A stretch of DNA of 64,000 nt from assembly GCA_030536755.1 (NCBI GenBank), contig JAUNPJ010000005.1, forward strand, positions 16,637-80,636, read 5' to 3'. The stretch's first letter is position 1; every line of letters starts with the position of its first letter. The notes under the pieces were generated by a model. It did no database searches. It worked only from the letters and a program-made list of their open reading frames with translations, and had not been told where the DNA came from. This DNA is from Eubacteriales bacterium. GTDB lineage: Bacteria; Bacillota; Clostridia; Lachnospirales; Lachnospiraceae. The translations under genes were made by a program, and so were the position numbers. Positions 8,786 to 16,761 of the stretch are shown here, piece after piece.

Positions 8786-8825
8786 GAACCTTCCACCGTC
8801 AAAACTCTGACAACAGAAGGTTCTT
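8786..8825 (-). terminator. Inverted repeat, probable terminator of the ftsW-like gene
   Basis: GAACCTTC ... GAAGGTTC with an inner GTCA / TGAC pairing, 18 bases after the stop of the upstream gene. The T-run is weak on the minus strand (TTACTG) and better on the plus strand (TTTCTTCTCTTTT). Confidence 0.55.
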
Positions 8826-8843
8826 TCTTCTCTTTTCTCATTT

Positions 8844-10016
8844 TTAAAATCCTGATAACGTAGATTCCGGTGCCTGAAATTTAATTCCCCTTGCGACACT
8901 TAATGCAATTCCCATCTCTGTCATCAAGAACAAAACCGAGGTTCCTCCGTAACTGATAAACGGAAGGGTAATTCCAGTCGTCGGAATCAGATTAATTACA
9001 ACGCAGATGTTCAAAATAACCTGCAGTGCAATATGAATAAAAATTCCACTGACTACCAGAGTTCCATATAAATCTGCCGCATTCTGTGCGATAAAGAACA
9101 GACGGTACAACAGATAGCCAAACAGCATCATGGTAATACAACAGCCAAAAATCCCTAATTCCTCACAAATAATCGAGAAAATCATATCATTCTGCGCTTC
9201 CGGAACCCAGCCCAGCTTCTGTACACTGTTCCCCAACCCTTTTCCAAAAATACCGCCGGAGCCAATCGCATACAAAGCCTGCATGATCTGATATCCTTCA
9301 CTTTTCATATAATCCTCCGGATGAAGCCAGACGAGAATACGCTGAAGACGGAAGTTATCACTGTTTTGCAGGTTTGCGATCAAAATCGCCAGACTGACCG
9401 CTCCCACTCCCGCCACAGCAGCAAGCGCAATCAGAAATTCTTTCGTTCTTGGGTGCGCAATAAAAATCATTCCCGCCGTAATTCCACATACGATAATGGC
9501 TGTACTCAGGTTATCTGTAAAGAAGAAGGTCATTGCCCCCAGCATCATTCCGATGACAAAAATGGTGATAAAACCTTTTCTGGTAGCAATTTTCTTTCCC
9601 ATCTTGACAATCAGATAAGGCAGACAAAGAATAATCGCCAGCTTCGCAAGCTCAGAAGGCTGAAACTGCAGCGGCCCTATTTTCAGCCATCGTTTTGCAC
9701 CATTGACCGTAACCCCCAGCGGAGTTCGAACGAGAAACATAAAAAATGCCGCCGCCAGATAAATCACGGTCGGAAACTTCGTATAAATATGATAGTCAAT
9801 ACGGGATATGAGAAATGCCCAAAACAGGCTGGCAATACTGATCATTGCCTGCTTGCGGAAATAGTACATATCATCGTTAAACTGAATGCTTGCAACATAG
9901 GCACTTGTACTGTACAGCATGATAAGCCCAAAACACATCAGCAGCAGAATAACCGCAACCAGATTATAATCATAAAATAGTTTTGATTTCTTCCTTTGTT
10001 TTCTTGCAGTTGCCAT
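8844..10016 (-). CDS. FtsW/RodA/SpoVE-family peptidoglycan polymerase
   Basis: SEDS-family integral membrane glycosyltransferase that polymerises lipid II with a partner class b PBP. The 390-residue product has a basic N-terminus (MATARKQRKKSKLF) and about ten membrane segments. It shows the family signatures NGAKRWLKIGPLQFQPSELAKLAII, a Pro/Glu-rich loop with KLGWVPEAQNDMIFSIICEELG and GITLPFISYGGTSVLF. The start at 10016 was chosen for GGAGAG nine bases upstream; longer starts lack an RBS. It stands alone next to spore-coat genes, away from a division cluster, so whether it serves division (FtsW), elongation (RodA) or spore cortex (SpoVE) cannot be decided. Confidence 0.93.
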   Translation of the reverse strand: MATARKQRKKSKLFYDYNLVAVILLLMCFGLIMLYSTSAYVASIQFNDDMYYFRKQAMISIASLFWAFLISRIDYHIYTKFPTVIYLAAAFFMFLVRTPLGVTVNGAKRWLKIGPLQFQPSELAKLAIILCLPYLIVKMGKKIATRKGFITIFVIGMMLGAMTFFFTDNLSTAIIVCGITAGMIFIAHPRTKEFLIALAAVAGVGAVSLAILIANLQNSDNFRLQRILVWLHPEDYMKSEGYQIMQALYAIGSGGIFGKGLGNSVQKLGWVPEAQNDMIFSIICEELGIFGCCITMMLFGYLLYRLFFIAQNAADLYGTLVVSGIFIHIALQVILNICVVINLIPTTGITLPFISYGGTSVLFLMTEMGIALSVARGIKFQAPESTLSGF

Positions 10017-10050
10017 AAATTTCATCTCTCCAATTTTGATTAACGATTGT

Positions 10051-10079
10051 ATTATAACACACCTTGTCAATGATTCACA
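10051..10079 (-). promoter_or_regulatory. Promoter of the ftsW-like gene
   Basis: TATAAT (10056-10051, minus strand) with TGT before it (extended -10) and a poor -35. It lies about 35 bases before the start codon. Confidence 0.5.
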
Positions 10080-10163
10080 GACCAGATTTTCAATTTTATT
10101 TAACACATCCATTCTGTCATCATAAAATAATATGACACAACATATATGCAGAAAGGAAAAAAT

Positions 10164-10424
10164 ATGGATCGATATCGCACAAATTGTGCAGGCTATATGC
10201 GCATGCCTTCCGCTCCAAAGTCAGTCAAACCGGCTGAGCCCTGCCGCCGTGTTGATTATAAGGACAATATTTATCATCATGCAGATGAACTTCCTCTTAC
10301 CATGGCATATGTGCCCATGCAGAAATTCAAAACCACTTTTCCACTTGGGAAAGCACTTCATGTCGGAACGATTTTCCCTGAACTTTGTAAACCATTTGTC
10401 GGAAAAAGGGGGATGAAATGTTGA
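10164..10424 (+). CDS. cotJA: Spore coat associated protein CotJA
   Basis: Small spore-coat component of 86 residues. The core LTMAYVPMQKFKTTFPLGKAL, then GTIFPELCKPFVGKRG, is the conserved CotJA block (AMAYVPWQ...GTIFPELxKPF). The ATG at 10164 is chosen over 10146 because AGAAAGGAAAAA lies directly upstream. First gene of cotJABC, overlapping cotJB by 7 bases. In Bacillus the operon is SigE dependent; the upstream sequence is AT rich but no convincing SigE promoter was picked out. Confidence 0.93.
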   Translation: MDRYRTNCAGYMRMPSAPKSVKPAEPCRRVDYKDNIYHHADELPLTMAYVPMQKFKTTFPLGKALHVGTIFPELCKPFVGKRGMKC

Positions 10425-10714
10425 TGCAGCAAAATTGTGATTGCAAGAAGCCTGATAAAGAGCAGATGATGTGTCAGATTAACGAAGTCAGTTTTGCAGT
10501 AAACGATATTCTGCTATTTTTGGACACTCATCCGTACGACAGCGAGGCGATGGAATTCTACCGTAAATACGCCCGTATCCGTCATGATCTTCTGAAAGAA
10601 TATGCAAAATATTTTGGCCCGCTGACCGTAGACACTGCCTACGAATCTGAAGAGAGTAAATGGCAATGGGTACTGCAGCCATGGCCCTGGGAAAATCAAG
10701 GAGGGAGGAAATAG
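10418..10714 (+). CDS. cotJB: Spore coat protein CotJB
   Basis: 98-residue coat protein. The segment INEVSFAVNDILLFLDTHPYDSEAMEFYRKYARIR and the Trp-rich end WQWVLQPWPWENQGG match CotJB, whose usual length is about 90 residues. Start overlaps the end of cotJA in a GGGGGATGAAATG context (GGGGG acts as RBS); an alternative ATG lies two codons on. cotJC starts four bases after its stop, indicating coupled translation of the three genes. Confidence 0.93.
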   Translation: MLMQQNCDCKKPDKEQMMCQINEVSFAVNDILLFLDTHPYDSEAMEFYRKYARIRHDLLKEYAKYFGPLTVDTAYESEESKWQWVLQPWPWENQGGRK

Positions 10715-10717
10715 CTT

Positions 10718-11350
10718 ATGTGGAATTATGAAAAAAGATTGCAATATCCAGTAAATATTAATACTCCCAATGCAAAAGTAGCGCAATTTATTGCAAGCCA
10801 ATATGGTGGCCCCGACGGGGAAATTGGCGCTTCCATGCGTTATCTCTCCCAGCGTTTTGCCGCTCCGAACCGAATTGTCGCCGGTATTTTGACTGATGTG
10901 GGAACTGAGGAGCTGGCTCATCTGGAAATCGTATCTACCATTGTTCATCAGCTCACCCAGAATCTTTCCATGGAAGAAATTGAGAATTCCGGCTTTGGAC
11001 CTTATTATATCGACCACACGGTAGGTATCTGGCCACAGTCTGCCGGAGGAATTCCTTTTAATGCCTGTGAATTTCAGTCGAAAGGTGATCCGATTACCGA
11101 TCTTTTTGAAAGTCTTGCTGCCGAGCAGAAGGCACGGAGCACCTACGACAACATCCTTCGTGTGGTAAAAAATATGCCGGAGGTCGCAGACCCCATTCGT
11201 TTTCTGCGGGCACGGGAAATCATCCACTTCCAGCGTTTCGGCGAGGCACTGCGCAGTGTGCAGGAACAGTTGAGTGCCAAGAACTTTTATGCCTTTAATC
11301 CAAGTTTTGATACAGGCGTCACAGGAAACATTGAGGAATGCGATTGCTGA
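10718..11350 (+). CDS. cotJC: Spore coat protein CotJC (manganese catalase family)
   Basis: 210-residue ferritin-like protein of the Mn-catalase family built into the spore coat. Visible are EIGASMRYLSQRF (first helix Glu), GTEELAHLEIVSTI (the E-E-x-x-H metal motif) and a second Glu/His pair in RAREIIHFQRFGEAL, so all four helices with dinuclear-metal ligands appear intact. RBS GGAGGGAGGAAA precedes the ATG. Last gene of cotJABC, followed by a GC-rich terminator. A role in peroxide protection of spores is inferred from the family. Confidence 0.94.
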   Translation: MWNYEKRLQYPVNINTPNAKVAQFIASQYGGPDGEIGASMRYLSQRFAAPNRIVAGILTDVGTEELAHLEIVSTIVHQLTQNLSMEEIENSGFGPYYIDHTVGIWPQSAGGIPFNACEFQSKGDPITDLFESLAAEQKARSTYDNILRVVKNMPEVADPIRFLRAREIIHFQRFGEALRSVQEQLSAKNFYAFNPSFDTGVTGNIEECDC

Positions 11351-11377
11351 TACAAAAAATACCTGCTTTCACGCAAA

Positions 11378-11413
11378 CAGCCGGCCGCTTACGCGACCGG
11401 CTGACTGTATTTT
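11378..11413. terminator. Bidirectional terminator between cotJC and hydA
   Basis: CAGCCGGCCG / CGACCGGCTG hairpin between converging genes, followed on the plus strand by ACTGTATTTTT. Confidence 0.75.
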
Positions 11414-11416
11414 TCA

Positions 11417-13105
11417 TTAATAGCCTTCGTTATGAAGCAGTTCATGCTCTTTGCCTGGAAGGAACTCTTTGTATGCTTTCTGAATAAATGGATTTGCATC
11501 TGGTTTTTTGAGTTTCTTCGAAGCATCCACCGTATAGAGACCTTCTGTTCTATACTCTTTCGGGCATTCACCAATCTTAACAGGCTGACCACCGCCCATG
11601 ACACAACCGCCACGGCAAGCCATAACCTCAATCAGATGATAGATCTTCTCACCCGACTTCATACGGCGAAGAGCTTCATGTGCATTTGCCAATCCGCTGA
11701 CAACACAAATATTTACATCTGCACCATTATATTTTACTGTAAACTCTTTGATTGGGTCATCACCACGAACACCACTCTTAGCAATTTCTGCAATTGTTGC
11801 ATCCGCCTGATCTGGAGCAAGACGGCGAAGCACAGCTTCTGTTACACCGCCAGTAACGCCGAAGATATCTCCACCACCAGATCCCATTCCAAATGGATCA
11901 TCTGCTTCTTCCGGATCAAGATTTACAAAGTCGATACGAGAACTCTTGATCATTCTGATCAACTCTGTTGTTGTCAGTACATAATCGGTATCTTTTTCAC
12001 CTTTCGTGTAGCTGTTCTCGCGATTCATTTCCATCTTCTTTGCAGTACATGGCATGAAAGATACCATAACTGTGCGTTTTCCCTCTGCTCTTTCCGGATC
12101 GCGATACCATTCTTTTGCAACCGCAGACATCATTCCCTGTGGAGAACGGCAGGTGGAAATGTTCTCTTTATATTCCGGATACTGAGTCAGAACAAAGTTC
12201 ACCCAGGCCGGACAGCAGGAGGTAAAGATTGGCAGCGTTCCGCCATTCTGTACGCGCTCCAGGAATTCAGCAGCTTCTTCCATAATCGTCAAGTCTGCCG
12301 AGAAGATGGTATCATATACTTCGTCAAATCCAAGACGACGAAGGAATGTGATCACCTTGCCAATCGTAGATTCACCTTTCGGAAGTCCGAAGGAATCACC
12401 AACTGCTACACGAACAGATGGAGCAATCTGTGCAACAACTCTCACATTCGGGTCTGCCAGAAGATCCATTACCTCATCGATGTCGGAACGAATGGTGATC
12501 GCACCAGTCGGACATACAACGCGGCACTGACCACAGCTTACACAAAGGGTATTGCCAAGTCCTTCGTTGAACGCAGGCATTACGGTTGCTTCCGTACCAC
12601 GGAACGCAATTCCAAGAGCTTCTACGCCCTGCAGCTCGCGGCAGGCACGTACACAGTTACCACAAAGCACACACTTATTCGGATCACGTACAAGTGCATA
12701 GGAGCTTGTATCCAGCGGAAGCTCTTCTTTTGTATTTTCAAAACGTACTTCTTTTACGCCAAGACGATATGCCAGATCCTGAAGAACACAGTTGCCAGTC
12801 TTATCACAGACTGTACAATCTCTGCAGTGAGCTGCAAGAAGCAGTTCTACGATCATTTTTCTGTATTTTCTCAGTCTTGGTGTATTTGTATAAATTTCCA
12901 TTCCATCTCTTGGCTCCTCGGAACAGGAAGCAAACAGTTTTCCTCTGCTGTCTTCTACTGTACACAGACGACATGCGCCGTAAATGGAAAGTTCTGGTCT
13001 ATAACACAGAGTTGGAACATCAATTCCAGCCTTTCTAATGACAGAAAGAACATTTTTTTCATCGGTAAATTCAACTTTTCTACCGTCTATTGTCATGATT
13101 CCCAT
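11417..13105 (-). CDS. hydA: [FeFe]-hydrogenase catalytic subunit HydA (bifurcating type)
   Basis: Makes or oxidises H2 as part of the HydABC complex. The 562-residue protein has, in order: an N-terminal [2Fe-2S] ferredoxin domain (Cys34, Cys45, Cys48); the His-Cys3 [4Fe-4S] motif HCRDCTVCDKTGNC; two [4Fe-4S] motifs CVLCGNCVRAC and CVSCGQCRVVCP; and the H-cluster domain with TSCCPAW, MPCTAKKMEM and MACRGGCVMGGGQP. All H-cluster Cys residues are present. It ends the hydCBA operon, 11 bases after hydB. Trimeric partners with NAD- and Fe-S-binding subunits suggest ferredoxin/NAD(P)H-linked (confurcating) H2 production. Confidence 0.96.
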   Translation of the reverse strand: MGIMTIDGRKVEFTDEKNVLSVIRKAGIDVPTLCYRPELSIYGACRLCTVEDSRGKLFASCSEEPRDGMEIYTNTPRLRKYRKMIVELLLAAHCRDCTVCDKTGNCVLQDLAYRLGVKEVRFENTKEELPLDTSSYALVRDPNKCVLCGNCVRACRELQGVEALGIAFRGTEATVMPAFNEGLGNTLCVSCGQCRVVCPTGAITIRSDIDEVMDLLADPNVRVVAQIAPSVRVAVGDSFGLPKGESTIGKVITFLRRLGFDEVYDTIFSADLTIMEEAAEFLERVQNGGTLPIFTSCCPAWVNFVLTQYPEYKENISTCRSPQGMMSAVAKEWYRDPERAEGKRTVMVSFMPCTAKKMEMNRENSYTKGEKDTDYVLTTTELIRMIKSSRIDFVNLDPEEADDPFGMGSGGGDIFGVTGGVTEAVLRRLAPDQADATIAEIAKSGVRGDDPIKEFTVKYNGADVNICVVSGLANAHEALRRMKSGEKIYHLIEVMACRGGCVMGGGQPVKIGECPKEYRTEGLYTVDASKKLKKPDANPFIQKAYKEFLPGKEHELLHNEGY

Positions 13106-13116
13106 ATTCGTCCCTC

Positions 13117-14997
13117 CTATCTGATTGAAATGGCATCAAAGCTACAATTTTCTATACAGGTACCGCACTTGATACATTTTGCAGTATCAATCTCATGAGG
13201 CTGTTTCTTCTCACCTGAAATTGCGTTAACCGGACAGTTTCTTGCACACTTGGTACATCCCTTACATTTCTCAGGATCAATGACATACTGCTGCATTGCT
13301 TTACATGTATGTGAAACACATTTTTTATCTACAATATGTTCCATATATTCATCGCGGAACATGCGAATGGTACTTAATACAGGAAGCGGAGCACTCTTTC
13401 CAAGTCCGCACAGAGACATGCTCTTAACCATCTCTGCCAGTTCTTCCAGATTCTCCAGATCTTTCAGTTCGCCCTTACCAGCAACGATCTTCTCCAGAAT
13501 CTCCAGCATTCTCTTGGTACCTTCACGACAAGGAGTACATTTTCCACAAGATTCTCTCTGTGTAAAGCTCATAAAGAAACGTGCGACCTCTACCATACAG
13601 GTATCTGTATTCATAACTACAAGACCGCCGGAACCAACAATCGCACCAAATTTCTTAACAGAATCGAAATCCAGAGGTTCATCCAGATGTTTCTCTGTCA
13701 GACATCCACCAGATGGTCCACCAATCTGCACTGCCTTAAACTGAGAACCGTCTTTCAGCCCGCCGCCGATATCGTAAATAATTTCACGAAGAGTTGTTCC
13801 CATAGGAACTTCGATCAGACCTGTATTTTCGATTGTTCCGGTAAGAGAGAATGTCTTGGTTCCAGGACTTCCCTCTGTACCAATGGTACGGAACCAGTCG
13901 CTGCCTTCCAGAATGATCTTAGGAACATTTGCATAAGTCTCTACGTTATTCAGAACGGTTGGTTTTGCCCACAGACCCTTATCTACTGTTCTTGGTGGTT
14001 TTGTACGAGGCATACCTCTGTTACCTTCAATAGATGCAGTCAGAGCACTTCCCTCGCCACATACAAACGCACCGGCACCGCGGTTGATATGCATACGGAA
14101 ACTGAAATCTGTACCGAGAATGTTGTCACCGAGAAGATTTCTTTCTTCCATTACTTTAATTGCATGACGCAGTCTTGCAACAGAGTTTGGATACTCTGCA
14201 CGTACATAAATATAACCGTCGTTGGAGCTTACGGCATATGCAGCGATCATCATACCTTCGATCAGTTTAAATGGATCACCTTCCATAACGGAACCATCCA
14301 TGAACGCTCCCGGATCACCCTCGTCACCGTTACATACTACATAGCGCTCTTTTTCTTTCTGTCCTGCAACCTGTTTCCATTTTTTTCCAGCAGGGAAGCC
14401 ACCGCCTCCACGGCCTCTTAATCCAGATTTATCTACTTCTTCTACAACCTGCTCTGGTGTCATTTCAAACAGGGCTTTTTCCAATGCAGAAAATCCGCCG
14501 GAAGCAATGTATTCATCAATAGACTCTGCATCGAATTTTCCACAGTTCTCTAAAACAATTCTTGTCTGTTTTGCAATAAATGGGATTTCATCTGGCTGAA
14601 CGTAAGAGGTTCCTTCTTTTTGATAAAGCAAACGTTCTACTACTTCGTCACCTACTACAGATTTTTCAAAAATCTCCTGACAGTCATCCTGCTGCACTTT
14701 TATGTACTGAATCACTTTATCGCCCTTCTGGATTCGAACCAGAGGACCAAATTCACAGAATCCCTGACATCCTGTTCTCTTTACTCCCACATGTTCTTTC
14801 TCGTCATGCGGTGCAAACTCAATGGAAACTCCCGGTGTATTTCCTGCAATCTCAAGCATTTTTGCGTGAATCTTCTCTGAACCGGTTGCAATACATCCCG
14901 TACCGGAACAGACCAGAATTCTGCAGTCACAAGCGTTCATTTCATTCAGGGCATTCTCTCTATACTTCTCAAGCTCTGTTCTGTTTGTAATCATCAT
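13117..14997 (-). CDS. hydB: Bifurcating [FeFe]-hydrogenase NAD-binding subunit HydB (NuoF-like)
   Basis: Flavoprotein subunit that exchanges electrons between NAD(H) and the hydrogenase. The 626 residues comprise an N-terminal thioredoxin-like [2Fe-2S] domain with GCQGFCEFGP, the NADH/FMN Rossmann-like domain with GLRGRGGGGFPAGKKW, a [4Fe-4S] motif ESCGKCTPCREGTKR, and a C-terminal 2[4Fe-4S] ferredoxin domain, CKGCTKCARNCPVNAI and CIKCGTCIENCSFDAI. This layout is that of HydB of trimeric electron-bifurcating hydrogenases and HndC. Its ATG overlaps the stop of hydC by four bases. Confidence 0.95.
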   Translation of the reverse strand: MMITNRTELEKYRENALNEMNACDCRILVCSGTGCIATGSEKIHAKMLEIAGNTPGVSIEFAPHDEKEHVGVKRTGCQGFCEFGPLVRIQKGDKVIQYIKVQQDDCQEIFEKSVVGDEVVERLLYQKEGTSYVQPDEIPFIAKQTRIVLENCGKFDAESIDEYIASGGFSALEKALFEMTPEQVVEEVDKSGLRGRGGGGFPAGKKWKQVAGQKEKERYVVCNGDEGDPGAFMDGSVMEGDPFKLIEGMMIAAYAVSSNDGYIYVRAEYPNSVARLRHAIKVMEERNLLGDNILGTDFSFRMHINRGAGAFVCGEGSALTASIEGNRGMPRTKPPRTVDKGLWAKPTVLNNVETYANVPKIILEGSDWFRTIGTEGSPGTKTFSLTGTIENTGLIEVPMGTTLREIIYDIGGGLKDGSQFKAVQIGGPSGGCLTEKHLDEPLDFDSVKKFGAIVGSGGLVVMNTDTCMVEVARFFMSFTQRESCGKCTPCREGTKRMLEILEKIVAGKGELKDLENLEELAEMVKSMSLCGLGKSAPLPVLSTIRMFRDEYMEHIVDKKCVSHTCKAMQQYVIDPEKCKGCTKCARNCPVNAISGEKKQPHEIDTAKCIKCGTCIENCSFDAISIR

Positions 14998-15473
14998 GCG
15001 GTTTCACCTCTCAATTCCTGCAATAACGCAACTACTTTTTCAGGTGTCATTTTCGGATGTACTTCATCATTCACCATAAGCGTAGGTGCCAATCCGCACG
15101 CACCCAGGCAGGATACAGTCTCTACAGTAAACATCATGTCATCTGTTGTGTGTTTTTTCTTGCCTAACCCCAGCTGTTTCTGAAGTTCTTCAAGAATCGG
15201 CATAGATTTTCTGACATGGCACGCCGTTCCATCACATACTTTAATTACATATTTTCCTTTTGGTTCAAAAGAAAAATTCTCATAGAAAGTAGCCACACTG
15301 TAAGCTCTTGCATCCGGTACTCCAATCTGATGAGCCGTATAAATCAGCAGTTCACCCGGAAGATAACGGTATTCCGCCTGAATATCCTGCATAACAGGAA
15401 TTAATGAAGACGGCTTTTTTCCATACCGTGCAATTATCTCGTCTGCCTTCTCGTAGTAAGATTGATCTAACAT
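14994..15473 (-). CDS. hydC: Bifurcating [FeFe]-hydrogenase subunit HydC (NuoE-like)
   Basis: 159-residue thioredoxin-like [2Fe-2S] protein passing electrons within HydABC. The four cluster Cys are in VCDGTACHVRKS and ETVSCLGACGLAPT. First gene of the operon; RBS AAAGGAGG before the ATG. A strong promoter and a palindrome at the predicted start of transcription lie upstream. Confidence 0.95.
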   Translation of the reverse strand: MLDQSYYEKADEIIARYGKKPSSLIPVMQDIQAEYRYLPGELLIYTAHQIGVPDARAYSVATFYENFSFEPKGKYVIKVCDGTACHVRKSMPILEELQKQLGLGKKKHTTDDMMFTVETVSCLGACGLAPTLMVNDEVHPKMTPEKVVALLQELRGETA

Positions 15474-15520
15474 ACATTGCCTCCTTTAATATTGTTTTTC
15501 CAAGTTGTATCACGTTTACT

Positions 15521-15533
15521 GTCCTAATAGGAC
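15521..15533. promoter_or_regulatory. Palindromic candidate operator at the hydCBA start
   Basis: GTCCTAATAGGAC, a 13-base inverted repeat around one central base, begins two bases past the -10 box and covers the predicted transcription start. The position is that of a repressor site. Its CCTA.TAGG core is reminiscent of Rrf2-family sites, but this is only a resemblance; the regulator is unknown. Confidence 0.5.
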
Positions 15534-15534
15534 T

Positions 15535-15563
15535 ATTATACCCTTGTTTGTGATATTTGACAA
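15535..15563 (-). promoter_or_regulatory. SigA promoter of hydCBA
   Basis: TTGTCA (15563-15558), 17-base spacer, TATAAT (15540-15535), minus strand; about 60 bases before hydC. Confidence 0.85.
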
Positions 15564-15614
15564 TTGTTTTCCTAACTTTTTTCGTTTTTTTATCCATTTT
15601 TTCTTTTGAATTTC

Positions 15615-15644
15615 TTGTTTTATTTTTCTTTTATGTGCTATAAT
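15615..15644 (+). promoter_or_regulatory. Promoter of hydE-hydF
   Basis: TTGTTT, 18-base spacer, TATAAT preceded by TGC (extended -10), plus strand, about 58 bases before hydE. Diverges from the hydCBA promoter. Confidence 0.7.
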
Positions 15645-15701
15645 TATAATGTTTCCATTTAACACTCAATTTCTTTAGTCAAAATAGCAAAAGAGGTTTT
15701 C

Positions 15702-16742
15702 ATGAAAGAATTAATCGCAAAACTCCAGGAAACACAAACATTGGCAAAAGCCGAATGGATTACTCTTCTCTCACAGAGAACGCCCGATCTCACAGAAGAA
15801 TTGTTCGAGCGAGCGTGCAGAGTCCGTATCCAACATTATGGAAAAAATGTCTACATTCGGGGACTGATCGAATTTACCAACTACTGCCGCAACGATTGTT
15901 ACTACTGCGGAATCCGCAAAAGCAACCGCAACATCTCCCGCTACCGCTTAAGCTGCGAGGAGATTCTTTCCTGCTGCCACGAAGGGTATGAACTCGGTTT
16001 TCGAACTTTTGTTCTTCAGGGCGGTGAAGATCCCTGGTTTACTGACCAGAGAATGGCTCATCTGATCACGCTGATCAAAGAGCACTATCCCGACTGCGCC
16101 GTCACTCTTTCTATTGGAGAAAAAGAAGAAGCCAGTTATCGTCTGTTTCGCGAAGCTGGAGCAGACCGCTATCTGCTTCGCCACGAAACCTTTCATCCGG
16201 CACATTACCGTCATCTCCATCCGCAGGAACTCTCCGCTTCCCACAGACAACAATGTCTGTTCACACTTCGAAATCTCGGATTTCAGGTCGGAAGCGGCTT
16301 TATGGTAGGTTCTCCCGGACAGACACCGGAATATCTGGCGGAAGATATGCTGTTTCTGAAAAAGTTAAATCCCCATATGGTCGGAATCGGTCCATTTGTT
16401 CCACACCACGATACTCCTTTCGCACAGGAGCAGGCAGGAACCCTGGAGCTGACACTTTATCTGCTTGGCCTTCTTCGTCTGATGCTCCCAAAAGCATTGC
16501 TGCCAGCCACCACCGCATTAGGTGCGCTATCAGAGAACGGGCAGCAGCTTGGCATCCTGGCAGGCGCCAATGTAATCATGCCCAATCTCTCGCCGCTTCA
16601 AAACCGCGCTTTGTATTCTTTATATGATAACAAACCCAACACCGGAACACAGGCAGCTGAAAATCTGGCACAGCTGTGCGAAAAAATGAACCAAATTGGA
16701 TATAAAATCGTCACCGATCGTGGAGATTCACTCGTTTACTAA
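15702..16742 (+). CDS. hydE: [FeFe]-hydrogenase H-cluster maturase HydE (radical SAM)
   Basis: Radical-SAM enzyme that helps build the dithiolate-bridged diiron subcluster of the H-cluster. The 346-residue protein has the CxxxCxxC motif in NYCRNDCYYCGIRKSNRN and the following LQGGEDPWF and GFMVGSPGQTPEYLAEDM segments typical of HydE. RBS AAGAGG lies six bases from the ATG. hydF follows 19 bases downstream; the hydrogenase structural genes diverge upstream. BioB-like homologues lack this context, so HydE is a firm call. Confidence 0.95.
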   Translation: MKELIAKLQETQTLAKAEWITLLSQRTPDLTEELFERACRVRIQHYGKNVYIRGLIEFTNYCRNDCYYCGIRKSNRNISRYRLSCEEILSCCHEGYELGFRTFVLQGGEDPWFTDQRMAHLITLIKEHYPDCAVTLSIGEKEEASYRLFREAGADRYLLRHETFHPAHYRHLHPQELSASHRQQCLFTLRNLGFQVGSGFMVGSPGQTPEYLAEDMLFLKKLNPHMVGIGPFVPHHDTPFAQEQAGTLELTLYLLGLLRLMLPKALLPATTALGALSENGQQLGILAGANVIMPNLSPLQNRALYSLYDNKPNTGTQAAENLAQLCEKMNQIGYKIVTDRGDSLVY

Positions 16743-16761
16743 ACATGAAAGGAGAATTCTT

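Noticed and set aside
10081-10160. SigE or SigK promoter for cotJABC
   Set aside because: AT-rich candidates such as CATATATG exist, but no pair with correct spacing was convincing.
11432-13198. 588-codon open frame on the plus strand opposite hydA
   Set aside because: Antisense shadow of hydA and the end of hydB; no motifs and biased composition.
15352-15597. 81-codon minus-strand ORF upstream of hydC
   Set aside because: Covers the hydCBA promoter and the start of hydC in another frame; no RBS.
16696-16761. Upstream extension of hydF inside hydE
   Set aside because: No RBS there, whereas AAAGGAGAATT directly precedes the ATG at 16762.
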